DNA of 39,794 nt from Bacteroidaceae bacterium (GTDB taxonomy: Bacteria; Bacteroidota; Bacteroidia; Bacteroidales; Bacteroidaceae), in the NCBI GenBank assembly GCA_017521285.1, contig JAFXDG010000032.1, positions 1-39,794 of the forward strand, read 5' to 3'. Below the pieces are notes generated by a model. That model had not been told where the DNA came from and made no database searches. It saw only the letters and a program-made list of their open reading frames with translations. This document shows, in pieces, positions 15,701 to 23,875 of the stretch. Within the stretch, counting starts at the first letter, position 1. Every line of letters starts with the position of its first letter. The position numbers and the translations under genes were made by a program.

Positions 15701-16732
15701 ATGAAACAGTTATATATCACACTTCTTCTGTTGTTGGGGCTGGCGGGAAATGCTTTTGCCAAGAATTCGGCCGATAGCCTTGCGTCGGTTCATGCCAAAC
15801 TCCCTGTTGCTGAAAAACTTGAATTGTATCGCGAGCATCTGCAACATCAGAATGCCGAAGAAAATGCTTTTTATCACAGCCTTATCAACCAATTGAACAA
15901 CTCATTTCAAGCGAAATCCTTGCAGACACGTTATACCAAGACTTCCAGCTTGATTTACAGTGTGTTGATAGTTGTACTTTCGGCATTCGGTATCTATCTG
16001 ATATTCAATGTACGACGTATCTTGAAACTCTACCGTATAGAGAAGCAAAACAGGGAAAAGACGCAAGAATTGCTGATGAATACGGAAGACATCAATACGA
16101 TCAAAGCACGCTTCTTGCAAGACATCAGCTACAAGATACGGACCCCGCTGAACAGTGTGATGGGTTTGTCGGAAATATTGGCAAACAATCCGGAACTGAT
16201 TGAAGCTGAGGATGTAAAAAGTATTTCGGAGACCATACAGGAGAATTCGCAAGAATTGCAACAATTGGTGAATGCCGTACTTGATCTCTCCCGTTTGGAA
16301 TCAGGCATGATGAAGTATAATCTTTCCGATTACAGCTTAATCCAAATTTGTCAGGATGCCATCAGTGTCGTACGGTTGCATAGCGATACGCCTATCCCAC
16401 CAATCGGCTTCAATTGTACGGTGGAAGAGGGTAGGGACATCATTCATACCGATGTGACACGCTTGACGCAAATCTTGTCAGAGATGTTGCACACTCCCTT
16501 GCATAAAGTGGAACAGGGGGAAGAGGAAAATGTATGTATAAACTTGTCGGTTTGTAAAGAAAATGGTGCCTTCTTACAAGTGGAAGTCAAGCATTCTCCC
16601 ATGACAAGAAATGCCGATGAAGACTCTCTGAACTCCATCCGGCAAAAGATTGCCCAACTGCTCATCGAGCATTTCGGAGGCACGTTCAGCATCCAATCCG
16701 AAGATATTCTGTTCACATATCCGTTAAAATAA
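15701..16732 (+). CDS. Histidine-kinase-like protein with degenerate catalytic sites
   Basis: A 343-residue protein: signal peptide (1-20), short periplasmic segment, transmembrane helix about 84-104, coiled coil, then a HisKA-like domain. The H-box reads ISYKIRTPLNS, so Tyr144 replaces the phosphorylated histidine. The following dimerisation helices are well kept (VMGLSEILANN, AVLDLSRLESG). In the ATPase-like part the N-box asparagine region is replaced by ILSEMLHTPLHK, and the DxGxG and GxGxG loops are not recognisable. I infer a pseudokinase that pairs with or modulates the active kinase encoded just upstream. Confidence 0.85.
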   Translation: MKQLYITLLLLLGLAGNAFAKNSADSLASVHAKLPVAEKLELYREHLQHQNAEENAFYHSLINQLNNSFQAKSLQTRYTKTSSLIYSVLIVVLSAFGIYLIFNVRRILKLYRIEKQNREKTQELLMNTEDINTIKARFLQDISYKIRTPLNSVMGLSEILANNPELIEAEDVKSISETIQENSQELQQLVNAVLDLSRLESGMMKYNLSDYSLIQICQDAISVVRLHSDTPIPPIGFNCTVEEGRDIIHTDVTRLTQILSEMLHTPLHKVEQGEEENVCINLSVCKENGAFLQVEVKHSPMTRNADEDSLNSIRQKIAQLLIEHFGGTFSIQSEDILFTYPLK

Positions 16733-16786
16733 CAAATATTTGCCAATTTCTTGACAGAATATGCCTGCAATTAGCGCGAAAATCGT

Positions 16787-16794
16787 TATTTTTG
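16787..16794 (+). promoter_or_regulatory. -7 box of the purH promoter
   Basis: TATTTTTG, a full TAnnTTTG match, 18 bp before the chosen purH ATG. The -33 region is not clear. Confidence 0.6.
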
Positions 16795-16812
16795 CCGTCT
16801 AATAACTTAATT

Positions 16813-18348
16813 ATGCAAGACATGTCTGAAACGAAAAGAATCAAGACCGCACTCGTGTCGGTTTATCACAAGGAAGGTTTGGATGAAATTATTACCAAAC
16901 TGCATGAAGAAGGAGTAGAGTTTCTCTCAACCGGAGGAACCCGTCAGTTTATCGAATCATTGGGCTATCCCTGCAAGGCAGTGGAAGACCTCACTTCATA
17001 TCCCTCTATTTTGGGTGGTCGCGTAAAGACCCTTCACCCGAAAGTGTTCGGTGGCATTCTCTGTCGTCGTCATCTGGAAGAGGATATCCAGCAGATTGAA
17101 CAATATGAAATCCCCGAAATAGACCTCGTCATCGTTGACCTCTATCCGTTCGAGGCAACCGTTGCTTCGGGTGCTGAAGAGCCTGCCATCATTGAGAAGA
17201 TTGACATAGGCGGCATCTCACTCATCCGCGCCGGTGCCAAGAACTTCAAGGATGTGGTTATCGTAGCCAGCAAGGCACAATACCAGCCGTTGGCTGACAT
17301 CCTGAACGACCACGGAGCTGAAACCACTTTGGAAGAGCGTCGTTGGTTTGCCAAGGAGGCTTTCGCTGTTTCTTCTCACTACGATTCTGCCATCTTCAAC
17401 TATTTCGATGGCGAGAATGGCTCTGCTTTCCGTGCAGCTGTTGAGTGTCCCAAATCACTCCGTTATGGCGAGAACCCCCATCAGCAAGGTGCCTTCTTTG
17501 GCGACTTCGAAGCGATGTTCGACCAGATTCATGGCAAAGAAATCTCTTACAACAACTTGCTCGACATCAATGCAGCCGTTGACTTGATTGACGAGTTCGA
17601 TGAAGTGACTTTCGCCATCCTGAAACACAACAATGCGTGTGGCTTGGCTTCACGTCCCGTGTTGGTGGACGCTTGGAAAGATGCGCTTGCCGGCGACCCC
17701 GTATCAGCTTTCGGTGGTGTACTGATTACCAATGCTGTTATTGACAAGGCCACGGCTGAAGAGGTCAACAAGATTTTCTTTGAAATCATCATCGCTCCCG
17801 ATTACGACGTGGATGCATTGGAAATCCTCGGACAGAAGAAGAACCGCATCATCCTCGTACGCAAAGAGGGTGTACAGTTGCCCAAGAAGCAGTACCGCTC
17901 TGTATTGAACGGTGTGCTCGTGCAAGACCGCGACTTGAAGACCGAAACCCCCGAAGACCTGAAGCAAGTGACCGACAAGGCCGCTACCGCTCAGGAAGTG
18001 GAGGACATGCTTTTTGCCAACAAGATTGTGAAGAACAGCAAGAGCAATGCCATCGTATTGGCCAAGAACAAGCAACTTTGTGCCAGCGGTGTAGGACAGA
18101 CATCACGTGTGGATGCCTTGAAGCACGCTATTGAGAAGGCTAAGGGATTCGGCTTCGACCTTCAGGGTGCAGTTATGGCCAGCGATGCATTCTTCCCCTT
18201 CCCCGATTGTGTGGAGATTGCCGGCAACGAAGGCATCACAGCCGTTATCCAACCGGGCGGTTCAGTGAAGGACGAACTCTCGTTCCAATATTGCAACGAG
18301 CATGGTATTGCCATGGTAACAACCGGATTCCGTCATTTCAAACACTAA
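16813..18348 (+). CDS. purH: Bifunctional AICAR transformylase / IMP cyclohydrolase
   Basis: About 511 residues, catalysing the last two steps of purine synthesis to IMP. The N-terminal cyclohydrolase (MGS-like) domain has ALVSVYHKEGL, FLSTGGTRQFIES and GGRVKTLHPK. The C-terminal formyltransferase domain has SLRYGENPHQ, the catalytic KHNNACG and SDAFFPFPD. The ATG at 16813 was chosen because the frame's more upstream start overlaps the -7 box; the ATG at 16822 is also possible. A long inverted repeat follows the stop codon. Confidence 0.97.
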   Translation: MQDMSETKRIKTALVSVYHKEGLDEIITKLHEEGVEFLSTGGTRQFIESLGYPCKAVEDLTSYPSILGGRVKTLHPKVFGGILCRRHLEEDIQQIEQYEIPEIDLVIVDLYPFEATVASGAEEPAIIEKIDIGGISLIRAGAKNFKDVVIVASKAQYQPLADILNDHGAETTLEERRWFAKEAFAVSSHYDSAIFNYFDGENGSAFRAAVECPKSLRYGENPHQQGAFFGDFEAMFDQIHGKEISYNNLLDINAAVDLIDEFDEVTFAILKHNNACGLASRPVLVDAWKDALAGDPVSAFGGVLITNAVIDKATAEEVNKIFFEIIIAPDYDVDALEILGQKKNRIILVRKEGVQLPKKQYRSVLNGVLVQDRDLKTETPEDLKQVTDKAATAQEVEDMLFANKIVKNSKSNAIVLAKNKQLCASGVGQTSRVDALKHAIEKAKGFGFDLQGAVMASDAFFPFPDCVEIAGNEGITAVIQPGGSVKDELSFQYCNEHGIAMVTTGFRHFKH

Positions 18349-18356
18349 AAAAATAA

Positions 18357-18446
18357 TTAGCTAATGTGCTAATATGCCAATGTGCAAAGGGACATTGAGT
18401 ATTTATCAATATTAGCACATTGGCACATTGCCATATTAGCATATTA
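18357..18446. repeat. Inverted repeat of 8-bp quasi-repeats between purH and mreB
   Basis: The left arm is GCTAATGT, GCTAATAT, GCCAATGT; the right arm is the reverse complement of a similar series, ending near 18443. Both arms have an exact 8-bp period and pair imperfectly into a long stem around a loop near 18395-18408. It fills almost the whole gap before the mreB start and may act as terminator, attenuator or mRNA stabiliser. Confidence 0.8.
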
Positions 18447-18451
18447 TACAC

Positions 18452-19474
18452 ATGGGATTATTCTCTTTCACTCAAGAAATAGCGATGGACCTTGGCACTG
18501 CCAATACTGTCATCATCAGCAATGGAAAGATTGTTGTCGATGAACCGTCTGTCGTAGCCCTTGACCGCCATACCGATAAGATGATTGCTGTAGGTGGCAA
18601 GGCTAAAATGATGCATGAGAAGACTCACGACAACATCCGCACCATCCGCCCGCTGCAAAACGGTGTCATTGCTGACTTCAACGCTTGTGAGCAAATGATA
18701 CGCGGTCTTATCAAGATGGTCGATACCGGACGTCGTCTTTTCTCTCCCTCTTTACGCATGGTTATCGGTGTTCCTTCGGGTAGTACCGAAGTCGAACTTC
18801 GTGCTGTTCGCGACAGTGCCGAACGTGCTAACGGGCGCGATGTATATCTGCTGTTCGAACCGATGGCTGCCGCAATCGGTGTGGGCATCGATGTGGAAGC
18901 TCCCGAAGGGAACATGATTGTGGATATCGGTGGTGGCTCTACGGAGATTGCCGTCATCTCACTCGGTGGTATCGTGTCCAATAACTCTATCCGTACGGCA
19001 GGCGATGACCTTACGGCCGACATTCAGGCTTATATGAGTCGCCAGCACAATGTAAAGGTCAGCGAACGTATGGCCGAACGAATCAAGATTCACGTGGGTT
19101 CAGCACTTCCCGATTTGGGAGAAAATGCTCCTGAAGACTATGTGGTGTATGGTCCGAACCGTGTGACTGCCCTTCCGATGGAAGTGCCTGTCTGCTATCA
19201 GGAAATTGCCCATTGTCTGGACAAGACGATTGCCAAGATTGAGACCGCTGTACTCAGTGCCCTTGAGAACACGCCTCCCGAACTGTATGCAGATATTGTG
19301 AAGAACGGTATTTGGTTGACTGGAGGTGGTGCTTTGCTTCGTGGGTTGGACAAACGTTTGACTGACAAGATAAATATTCCGTTCCACATAGCCGAAGACC
19401 CCTTGCACAGTGTGGCACGCGGTACCGGCATTGCTTTGAAGAACGTTGACCGTTTCACATTCTTGATGAGATAA
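18452..19474 (+). CDS. mreB: Rod shape-determining protein MreB
   Basis: A 340-residue bacterial actin that forms membrane-bound filaments directing elongasome peptidoglycan synthesis. Actin-fold ATP sites are visible: phosphate-1 MDLGTANT near the N-terminus, phosphate-2 VDIGGGSTEIAVISLGG, and the adenosine loop LTGGGALLRGL. Length is normal. It opens the mreBCD-mrdA cluster; the gap to mreC contains a repeat hairpin but no obvious promoter. No Shine-Dalgarno is seen; the ATG follows the repeat element by a few bases. Confidence 0.97.
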   Translation: MGLFSFTQEIAMDLGTANTVIISNGKIVVDEPSVVALDRHTDKMIAVGGKAKMMHEKTHDNIRTIRPLQNGVIADFNACEQMIRGLIKMVDTGRRLFSPSLRMVIGVPSGSTEVELRAVRDSAERANGRDVYLLFEPMAAAIGVGIDVEAPEGNMIVDIGGGSTEIAVISLGGIVSNNSIRTAGDDLTADIQAYMSRQHNVKVSERMAERIKIHVGSALPDLGENAPEDYVVYGPNRVTALPMEVPVCYQEIAHCLDKTIAKIETAVLSALENTPPELYADIVKNGIWLTGGGALLRGLDKRLTDKINIPFHIAEDPLHSVARGTGIALKNVDRFTFLMR

Positions 19475-19480
19475 CTCTAT

Positions 19481-19573
19481 TTACAAGGTACAACTTACAA
19501 AGCACAATTGCCACCATGTGGCATCCTGCGAACTGTGTTTTGTAATTGTACCTTGTGCCTTGTAAATTGTAAA
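19481..19573. repeat. Inverted repeat of 7-bp quasi-repeats between mreB and mreC
   Basis: The left arm is a series ACAAGGT, ACAACTT, ACAAAGC, ACAATTG; the right arm is the reverse complement of ACAATTT, ACAAGGC, ACAAGGT, ACAATTA-type units. The period is about 7 bp. The hairpin fills the 106-bp gap inside what should be one operon. Confidence 0.8.
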
Positions 19574-19580
19574 TGAGACA

Positions 19581-20429
19581 GTGCGCAATCTGCTGAATTT
19601 CCTCCTAAATTACGGTTACTGGATTCTCTTCCTTCTGTTAGAGGTTGCCAGTTTCATGTTGCTGTTCCGTTTCAACAGCTATCAGGGAAGCGTAGGTTTC
19701 ACGTCGGCCAATTGGATTGCCGGACATATCTATACGGTATCAGCAGAAGTTTCATCCTTCTTCAAATTACGTTCTGTAAACCATCGCTTGACGCAGGAAA
19801 ACGTGACCCTGCAAGCCGAAAACAAAGCCTTGCGTGAGGCTTTGCAACGCACCGTGTCTGAGGTTGGGGATAAAGCCATAGCCCCCGATTTGCAAAAGGA
19901 TGACTACAGTACGATTCCCGTCCACGTCATCAACAACTCCTTGCATTTGCCCGACAATTACCTTACTTTGGACAAAGGCGCGGCCGATGGTGTGGCTCCT
20001 GAGATGGGCGTAGTGGGAGGCAATGGTGTTATGGGCATCGTCTATATGGTTTCAGAGCATTATGCTTTGGCCATTTCGCTGCTTAACAGCAAGTCCAGCA
20101 TCAGTTGCAAGTTCAAGCATAGCGACTACTTTGGCTATCTGAAATGGAAGGGTGGAAGTCCGCGTCATGCTTTGTTGGAAGATGTCCCCCGGCACGCTCT
20201 GTTTCAAAAAGGTGATACCATCGTGACCAGCGGTTACTCTGCTGTGTTTCCCCAGGGATTGATGGTGGGAACTGTAGATAGTATTGCCGACTCCAACGAT
20301 GGCTTGTCCTATCTGTTACGCGTCCAGTTGGCTACCGATTTTGCATGTTTGGACAATGCATTGATAATCTCCAATGATCACAGGGAGGAGCAACACGCAT
20401 TGGAAACGAAAGCCCAACAAGTTCCCTGA
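19581..20429 (+). CDS. mreC: Rod shape-determining protein MreC
   Basis: A 282-residue bitopic protein. Transmembrane helix about 13-31 (WILFLLLEVASFMLLF), then a coiled coil (NHRLTQENVTLQAENKALREA) and the periplasmic beta-rich domain, with VGGNGVMGIVYMVS and GDTIVTSGYSAVFPQGL. It scaffolds the elongasome and activates PBP2. It starts at GTG: the nearby upstream ATG at 19573 is in another frame and runs into a stop. The last 25 residues are polar and extend past the conserved domain. Confidence 0.93.
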   Translation: MRNLLNFLLNYGYWILFLLLEVASFMLLFRFNSYQGSVGFTSANWIAGHIYTVSAEVSSFFKLRSVNHRLTQENVTLQAENKALREALQRTVSEVGDKAIAPDLQKDDYSTIPVHVINNSLHLPDNYLTLDKGAADGVAPEMGVVGGNGVMGIVYMVSEHYALAISLLNSKSSISCKFKHSDYFGYLKWKGGSPRHALLEDVPRHALFQKGDTIVTSGYSAVFPQGLMVGTVDSIADSNDGLSYLLRVQLATDFACLDNALIISNDHREEQHALETKAQQVP

Positions 20430-20464
20430 AGGCCATTAAAAGTATAAACCCTATAGCCACCTAT

Positions 20465-20962
20465 ATGATTATCACATTCCTCAAACGCTTCAGTTGGTTT
20501 TGGGTGCTTGTGCTCGTACAAGCGCTCATCCTTAACAATGTGCATTTCTTTGGCTATGCCACTCCGTTCCTCTATATTTACCTGTTGTTGAAGTTCGATG
20601 CCAACATGTCGCGTTACAGCTTGTTGTTATGGGGCTTTTCGCTTGGTCTGGCAGTTGATGTTTTTTCCAATACTCCTGGGGTGAATGCGGCTTCTGCCAC
20701 GCTGTTAGCCTTTGTCCGTCCATTCTTGCTCAAACTTTTTGCTCCACGCGATAGTGCCGATGACTTTTCTCCCGGTATCCACAGTATGGGACTTGCCCCT
20801 TTCATGCGTTATGCCTCTGTGGCCACTTTGGTTCACCAGAGTGCACTTGTCCTGTTGGTTACTTTCTCTTTTGCCCAACCTTCGGTGATGTTGCTCAAGG
20901 TCGTGTCGGGAACGTTACTTACCACCCTCTGCATCTGGGGGGTAGAAGTCGCCAAGAAATAA
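20465..20962 (+). CDS. mreD: Rod shape-determining protein MreD
   Basis: A 165-residue integral membrane protein with about five hydrophobic segments, starting with a short basic N-terminus (KRFSWFW). Motifs shared with Bacteroidetes MreD include LLLKFDANMSRYSLLLWGFSL and GLAVDVFSNTPGVNAAS. It lies between mreC (35 bp gap) and mrdA, as in the conserved cluster, which supports the call as much as the sequence does. Confidence 0.92.
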   Translation: MIITFLKRFSWFWVLVLVQALILNNVHFFGYATPFLYIYLLLKFDANMSRYSLLLWGFSLGLAVDVFSNTPGVNAASATLLAFVRPFLLKLFAPRDSADDFSPGIHSMGLAPFMRYASVATLVHQSALVLLVTFSFAQPSVMLLKVVSGTLLTTLCIWGVEVAKK

Positions 20963-20986
20963 TCCTTGCCCTTTTCTTTTCCCGCT

Positions 20987-22831
20987 ATGAAGAAGAATCC
21001 GTTTGAAACGCGTAAGTATGTCATTGGCAGTGTGGTGGTGGGCATTGTACTCGTCTATATTCTGCGCCTGTTCTCGCTACAGATTGTCAGCGACGAATAC
21101 AAGCAACATGCCGACAGTAATGCTTTCCTGAAGAAAACGCAATATCCTTCACGAGGAATCATCTACGACCGCAACGACAGTCTGTTGGTGTACAACCAAC
21201 CGGCTTACGATGTCACCTTCATCCCGCGTGAAATAACCAATCTCGACACGCTCGACCTGTGCAATGCTTTAGGCATTACGCGCGAACAATTCGACAAGCG
21301 CATGAAGGACATCCGTAACCGCAACCTCAATCCTGGTTACTCGCGCTACACCCATCAGACCCTGCTTACCCAACTTTCGGGCGAAGAGTTTTCTGTTTTC
21401 CAAGAGAAGCTGTTCCGCTTCCCCGGTTTCTACATACAGCGCCGTAGCATCCGGCAATACACCTGCGATGTGGGTGCCCATGTGTTGGGCGACATTGCCG
21501 AAGTTTCCAAGAAGGACATTGCGAACGACGAATACTACAAACGGGGCGACTACATCGGCAAACAAGGTATCGAGCGATCCTACGAAAAGCAGTTGCGTGG
21601 CGAGAAAGGCATGGAGATTCTGCTACGCGATGTACACGGCCGCATACAGGGACGCTATATGGATGGCGCCATGGACGTTCGCTCCACTCCCGGAAAAAAT
21701 CTGAAGTTGGGTCTCGACATCAAGTTGCAAGCCTTGGGCGAACGTCTGTTGGAGGGAAAGATTGGCAGCATTGTGGCCATCGAGCCTAAGACGGGCGAGA
21801 TTCTCTGTATGGTCAGTGCCCCATCTTTCGACCCTCACCTGATGGTGGGGCGGCAACGCGGAGACAACCATCTGAAACTTTCGCACGACGGATGGAAGCC
21901 TCTGCTTAATCGTGCCATCATGGGAACTTATCCGCCCGGCTCCACGTTCAAGACTTCGCAAGCACTGACCTTTCTTGAGGAGGGTATCATCACCGAGCAT
22001 ACTGTCTATCCCTGTCACGGAGGTTTTGTTCACCGTGGTTTGCGCGTAGGTTGCCATGCCCACGGTTCGCCCATTCCCGTTATCCCCTCCTTGGCCACCT
22101 CGTGCAATGCCTTCTACTGTTGGGGACTCTACTATATGATTGGTTCACGCAGCAAGTATGGTTCGGTACAGAATGCCATGAACCGTTGGCGCGACTACAT
22201 GGTCTCCATGGGCTTCGGCTATCCTCTCGGTGTCGATTTGCCGGGCGAGAAACGTGGCCTTATCCCCAATGCACAGTATTACGACAAAGCTTATCGTGGC
22301 TCATGGAACGGCATGACCATCATCAGTATCTCCATCGGACAGGGCGAGGTGAACCTCACTCCGCTGCAGATTGCCAACCTTGGAGCGACCATTGCCAACC
22401 GTGGATGGTTCATCACTCCCCACGTGGTGAAAGAGATTGAGGGCGAACCTCTTGACTCACTCTACACCACCCGCCGTTACACCATGGCTTCGGAGAAGAA
22501 CTACGACATCGTGGTCAAAGGTATGCGCGAGGCCGTGCTGAACGGAACTTGTCGAGGTGCCAACCTGCCGGGCATCGAGGTGTGTGGCAAGACGGGAACG
22601 GCACAGAACCGTGGAAAAGACCACTCCATCTTCATGGGCTTCGCACCCAAGGACGACCCGCAGATAGCCGTCGCCGTCTATGTGGAAAACGGAGGCTTCG
22701 GTGCCACCTTCGGCGTGCCCATCGGTGCACTCATCATGGAGCAGTACATCAACGGGGAACTTTCTCCCGAAAGTCAGGCCAAAGTCGATTACCTCCGCGA
22801 ACGGCCCATCTATTACGACGACAAGAGGTAA
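20987..22831 (+). CDS. mrdA: Penicillin-binding protein 2 (elongation transpeptidase)
   Basis: A 614-residue class B PBP that crosslinks peptidoglycan for cell elongation. One N-terminal transmembrane helix (about 13-32), then the PBP dimerisation domain (PSRGIIYDRNDSLL) and the transpeptidase domain. Catalytic Ser319 and Lys322 lie in PPGSTFKT, the second motif is SCN (Ser372, Asn374), and the third is Lys535-Thr-Gly in CGKTGTAQN. The ATG at 20987 was chosen because it gives the expected short basic N-terminus. rodA, which usually follows in Bacteroides, is not adjacent: a repeat array begins 7 bp after the stop. Confidence 0.96.
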   Translation: MKKNPFETRKYVIGSVVVGIVLVYILRLFSLQIVSDEYKQHADSNAFLKKTQYPSRGIIYDRNDSLLVYNQPAYDVTFIPREITNLDTLDLCNALGITREQFDKRMKDIRNRNLNPGYSRYTHQTLLTQLSGEEFSVFQEKLFRFPGFYIQRRSIRQYTCDVGAHVLGDIAEVSKKDIANDEYYKRGDYIGKQGIERSYEKQLRGEKGMEILLRDVHGRIQGRYMDGAMDVRSTPGKNLKLGLDIKLQALGERLLEGKIGSIVAIEPKTGEILCMVSAPSFDPHLMVGRQRGDNHLKLSHDGWKPLLNRAIMGTYPPGSTFKTSQALTFLEEGIITEHTVYPCHGGFVHRGLRVGCHAHGSPIPVIPSLATSCNAFYCWGLYYMIGSRSKYGSVQNAMNRWRDYMVSMGFGYPLGVDLPGEKRGLIPNAQYYDKAYRGSWNGMTIISISIGQGEVNLTPLQIANLGATIANRGWFITPHVVKEIEGEPLDSLYTTRRYTMASEKNYDIVVKGMREAVLNGTCRGANLPGIEVCGKTGTAQNRGKDHSIFMGFAPKDDPQIAVAVYVENGGFGATFGVPIGALIMEQYINGELSPESQAKVDYLRERPIYYDDKR

Positions 22832-22838
22832 CCAGCCC

Positions 22839-22918
22839 CCATCTGTGGATTATGGAACTCCATCTGCGGACTATGGAAGCCCGTCTGTACAGTATGGAAA
22901 TCCATCAGCCAGTTATTT
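22839..22918 (+). repeat. Four 17-bp units at exact 21-bp period downstream of mrdA
   Basis: Units CCATCTGTGGATTATGG, CCATCTGCGGACTATGG and CCGTCTGTACAGTATGG start at 22839, 22860 and 22881, and a degenerate fourth at 22902. Spacers are 4 bp. Three units have complementary ends CC.T/ATGG, but the centres are not palindromic and no outer inverted arms are seen. Geometry equals that of the arrays at 569 and 28551. One frame reads it as a PSxxYGx heptapeptide repeat, probably untranslated. Confidence 0.8.
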
Positions 22919-22933
22919 TTCTTATGCACATCG

Positions 22934-22964
22934 TTGGTTTTATGAAACAAAAACGGTACTTTTG
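22934..22964 (+). promoter_or_regulatory. Promoter of the HI0074/HI0073-type pair
   Basis: TACTTTTG at 22957-22964 fits TAnnTTTG, with a -33-like TTGG 19 bp upstream (22934-22937). The leader to the ATG at 22989 is about 18 nt, which fixes the start of the next gene. Confidence 0.65.
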
Positions 22965-22988
22965 CCAAAAATAAGAATATCATACGAC

Positions 22989-23432
22989 ATGGAGAAGAAG
23001 GACATACGATGGATACAGCGGTTCAGCAACTTCCGCAAAGCGTTGGTCAAGTTGAACCAAGCCGTTGGCATCATTACCAATCAGACAGAGAGTGTAAAGG
23101 AAGTGGACGAACTGCTGAAGGAAGGGCTTATCCAACGCTTTGAATACACCCACGAGCTGGCTTGGAAGGTGATGAAAGACTATGCCGAATATCAAGGATA
23201 TACCGATGTGCGCGGTTCAAGGGATGCCCTCCGTCAAGCCTTGCAAATGGGAATCATCAATGATGCCGCCTGGATGGACTCCATCGAAGACCGCAATCTG
23301 ACGTCGCACAACTACGACGAAGAGGTGGCAGAAGAGGTGTACGAAGCCATCGTGCACAAGTATCATCCGCTCTTCATCCGCTTTGAAGCCACCATGTCGA
23401 AGTTGGCAGGCAACGGACCCACATTATTCTAA
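22989..23432 (+). CDS. HI0074-type nucleotidyltransferase substrate-binding (HEPN) protein
   Basis: A 147-residue helical protein of the HI0074 family (nucleotidyltransferase substrate-binding, HEPN-like). Characteristic stretches are RFEYTHELAWKVMKDY near residue 55 and DRNLTSHNYDEEVAEE near 105. It pairs with the small nucleotidyltransferase that starts 5 bp after its stop. Such pairs form heterocomplexes and are regarded as relatives of HEPN/MNT toxin-antitoxin systems, although the biological role of this subfamily is not settled. The frame stays open upstream through the repeat array into mrdA, but the promoter position argues for the ATG at 22989. Confidence 0.85.
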   Translation: MEKKDIRWIQRFSNFRKALVKLNQAVGIITNQTESVKEVDELLKEGLIQRFEYTHELAWKVMKDYAEYQGYTDVRGSRDALRQALQMGIINDAAWMDSIEDRNLTSHNYDEEVAEEVYEAIVHKYHPLFIRFEATMSKLAGNGPTLF

Positions 23433-23436
23433 TCCC

Positions 23437-23739
23437 ATGCCATACGGACTACAAGAATCTGAACTGCAAAAACTGCACGAGTTGTTCCGCGCCAATGAGA
23501 ACATCCGGCAGGTCATCCTCTACGGCTCGCGTGCCAAGGGGAACTACAAGCCGTTTTCCGACGTGGACATCACACTGACGGGCGAACACCTTACGCGTAC
23601 CGACATCAACCGACTGCAAGCCGCCCTGGCCGAATCGTCCCTCCCCTACCAATTCGACATCTCCCTGTTCGCCTCGCTCAAGAGCGACGAACTGATTGAC
23701 CATATCCGCCGCAGGGGGATTGTGATATATCAGAAGTAA
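23437..23739 (+). CDS. HI0073-type minimal nucleotidyltransferase
   Basis: A 100-residue nucleotidyltransferase of the MNT type. The GSx10DxD signature appears as GSRAKGNYKPFSDVD. The order is HEPN first, nucleotidyltransferase second, the opposite of the mntA/hepT pair at 9833-10493. The upstream extension of the frame into the HI0074 gene is rejected: the ATG at 23437 sits 4 bp after that gene's stop and gives a normal N-terminus. The likely target is its partner (inference). Confidence 0.87.
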   Translation: MPYGLQESELQKLHELFRANENIRQVILYGSRAKGNYKPFSDVDITLTGEHLTRTDINRLQAALAESSLPYQFDISLFASLKSDELIDHIRRRGIVIYQK

Positions 23740-23811
23740 CTGAACCCAAGACGGTCTTTCAGATTGTCTCTTTTATAGTATGTATTTCCGCATCTTGCAC
23801 GAAAAAGAGGC

Positions 23812-23871
23812 TTTGCAAACAATTTGCAAACTCAAACTTTGCTCTTTTCCTATGAAAAAGGGCTATCTTTG
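23812..23871 (+). promoter_or_regulatory. Promoter and phased TTGCAA operator of the membrane HTH regulator gene
   Basis: Two TTGCAA palindromes lie at 23813-23818 and 23824-23829, exactly 11 bp apart. The 18-bp block around them is the reverse complement of the block upstream of the next gene (24960-24977). A promoter follows: TTTG 23838-23841 and TATCTTTG 23864-23871, with a slightly long 22-bp spacer. The operator ends 8 bp before the -33 box, a position typical of an activator. Confidence 0.7.
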
Positions 23872-23875
23872 CCAC

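Noticed and set aside
22680-22988. In-frame N-terminal extension of the HI0074-type gene, including a PSxxYGx heptapeptide repeat.
   Set aside because: It overlaps the 3' end of mrdA in another frame, and a good promoter lies at 22934-22964, just before the ATG at 22989.
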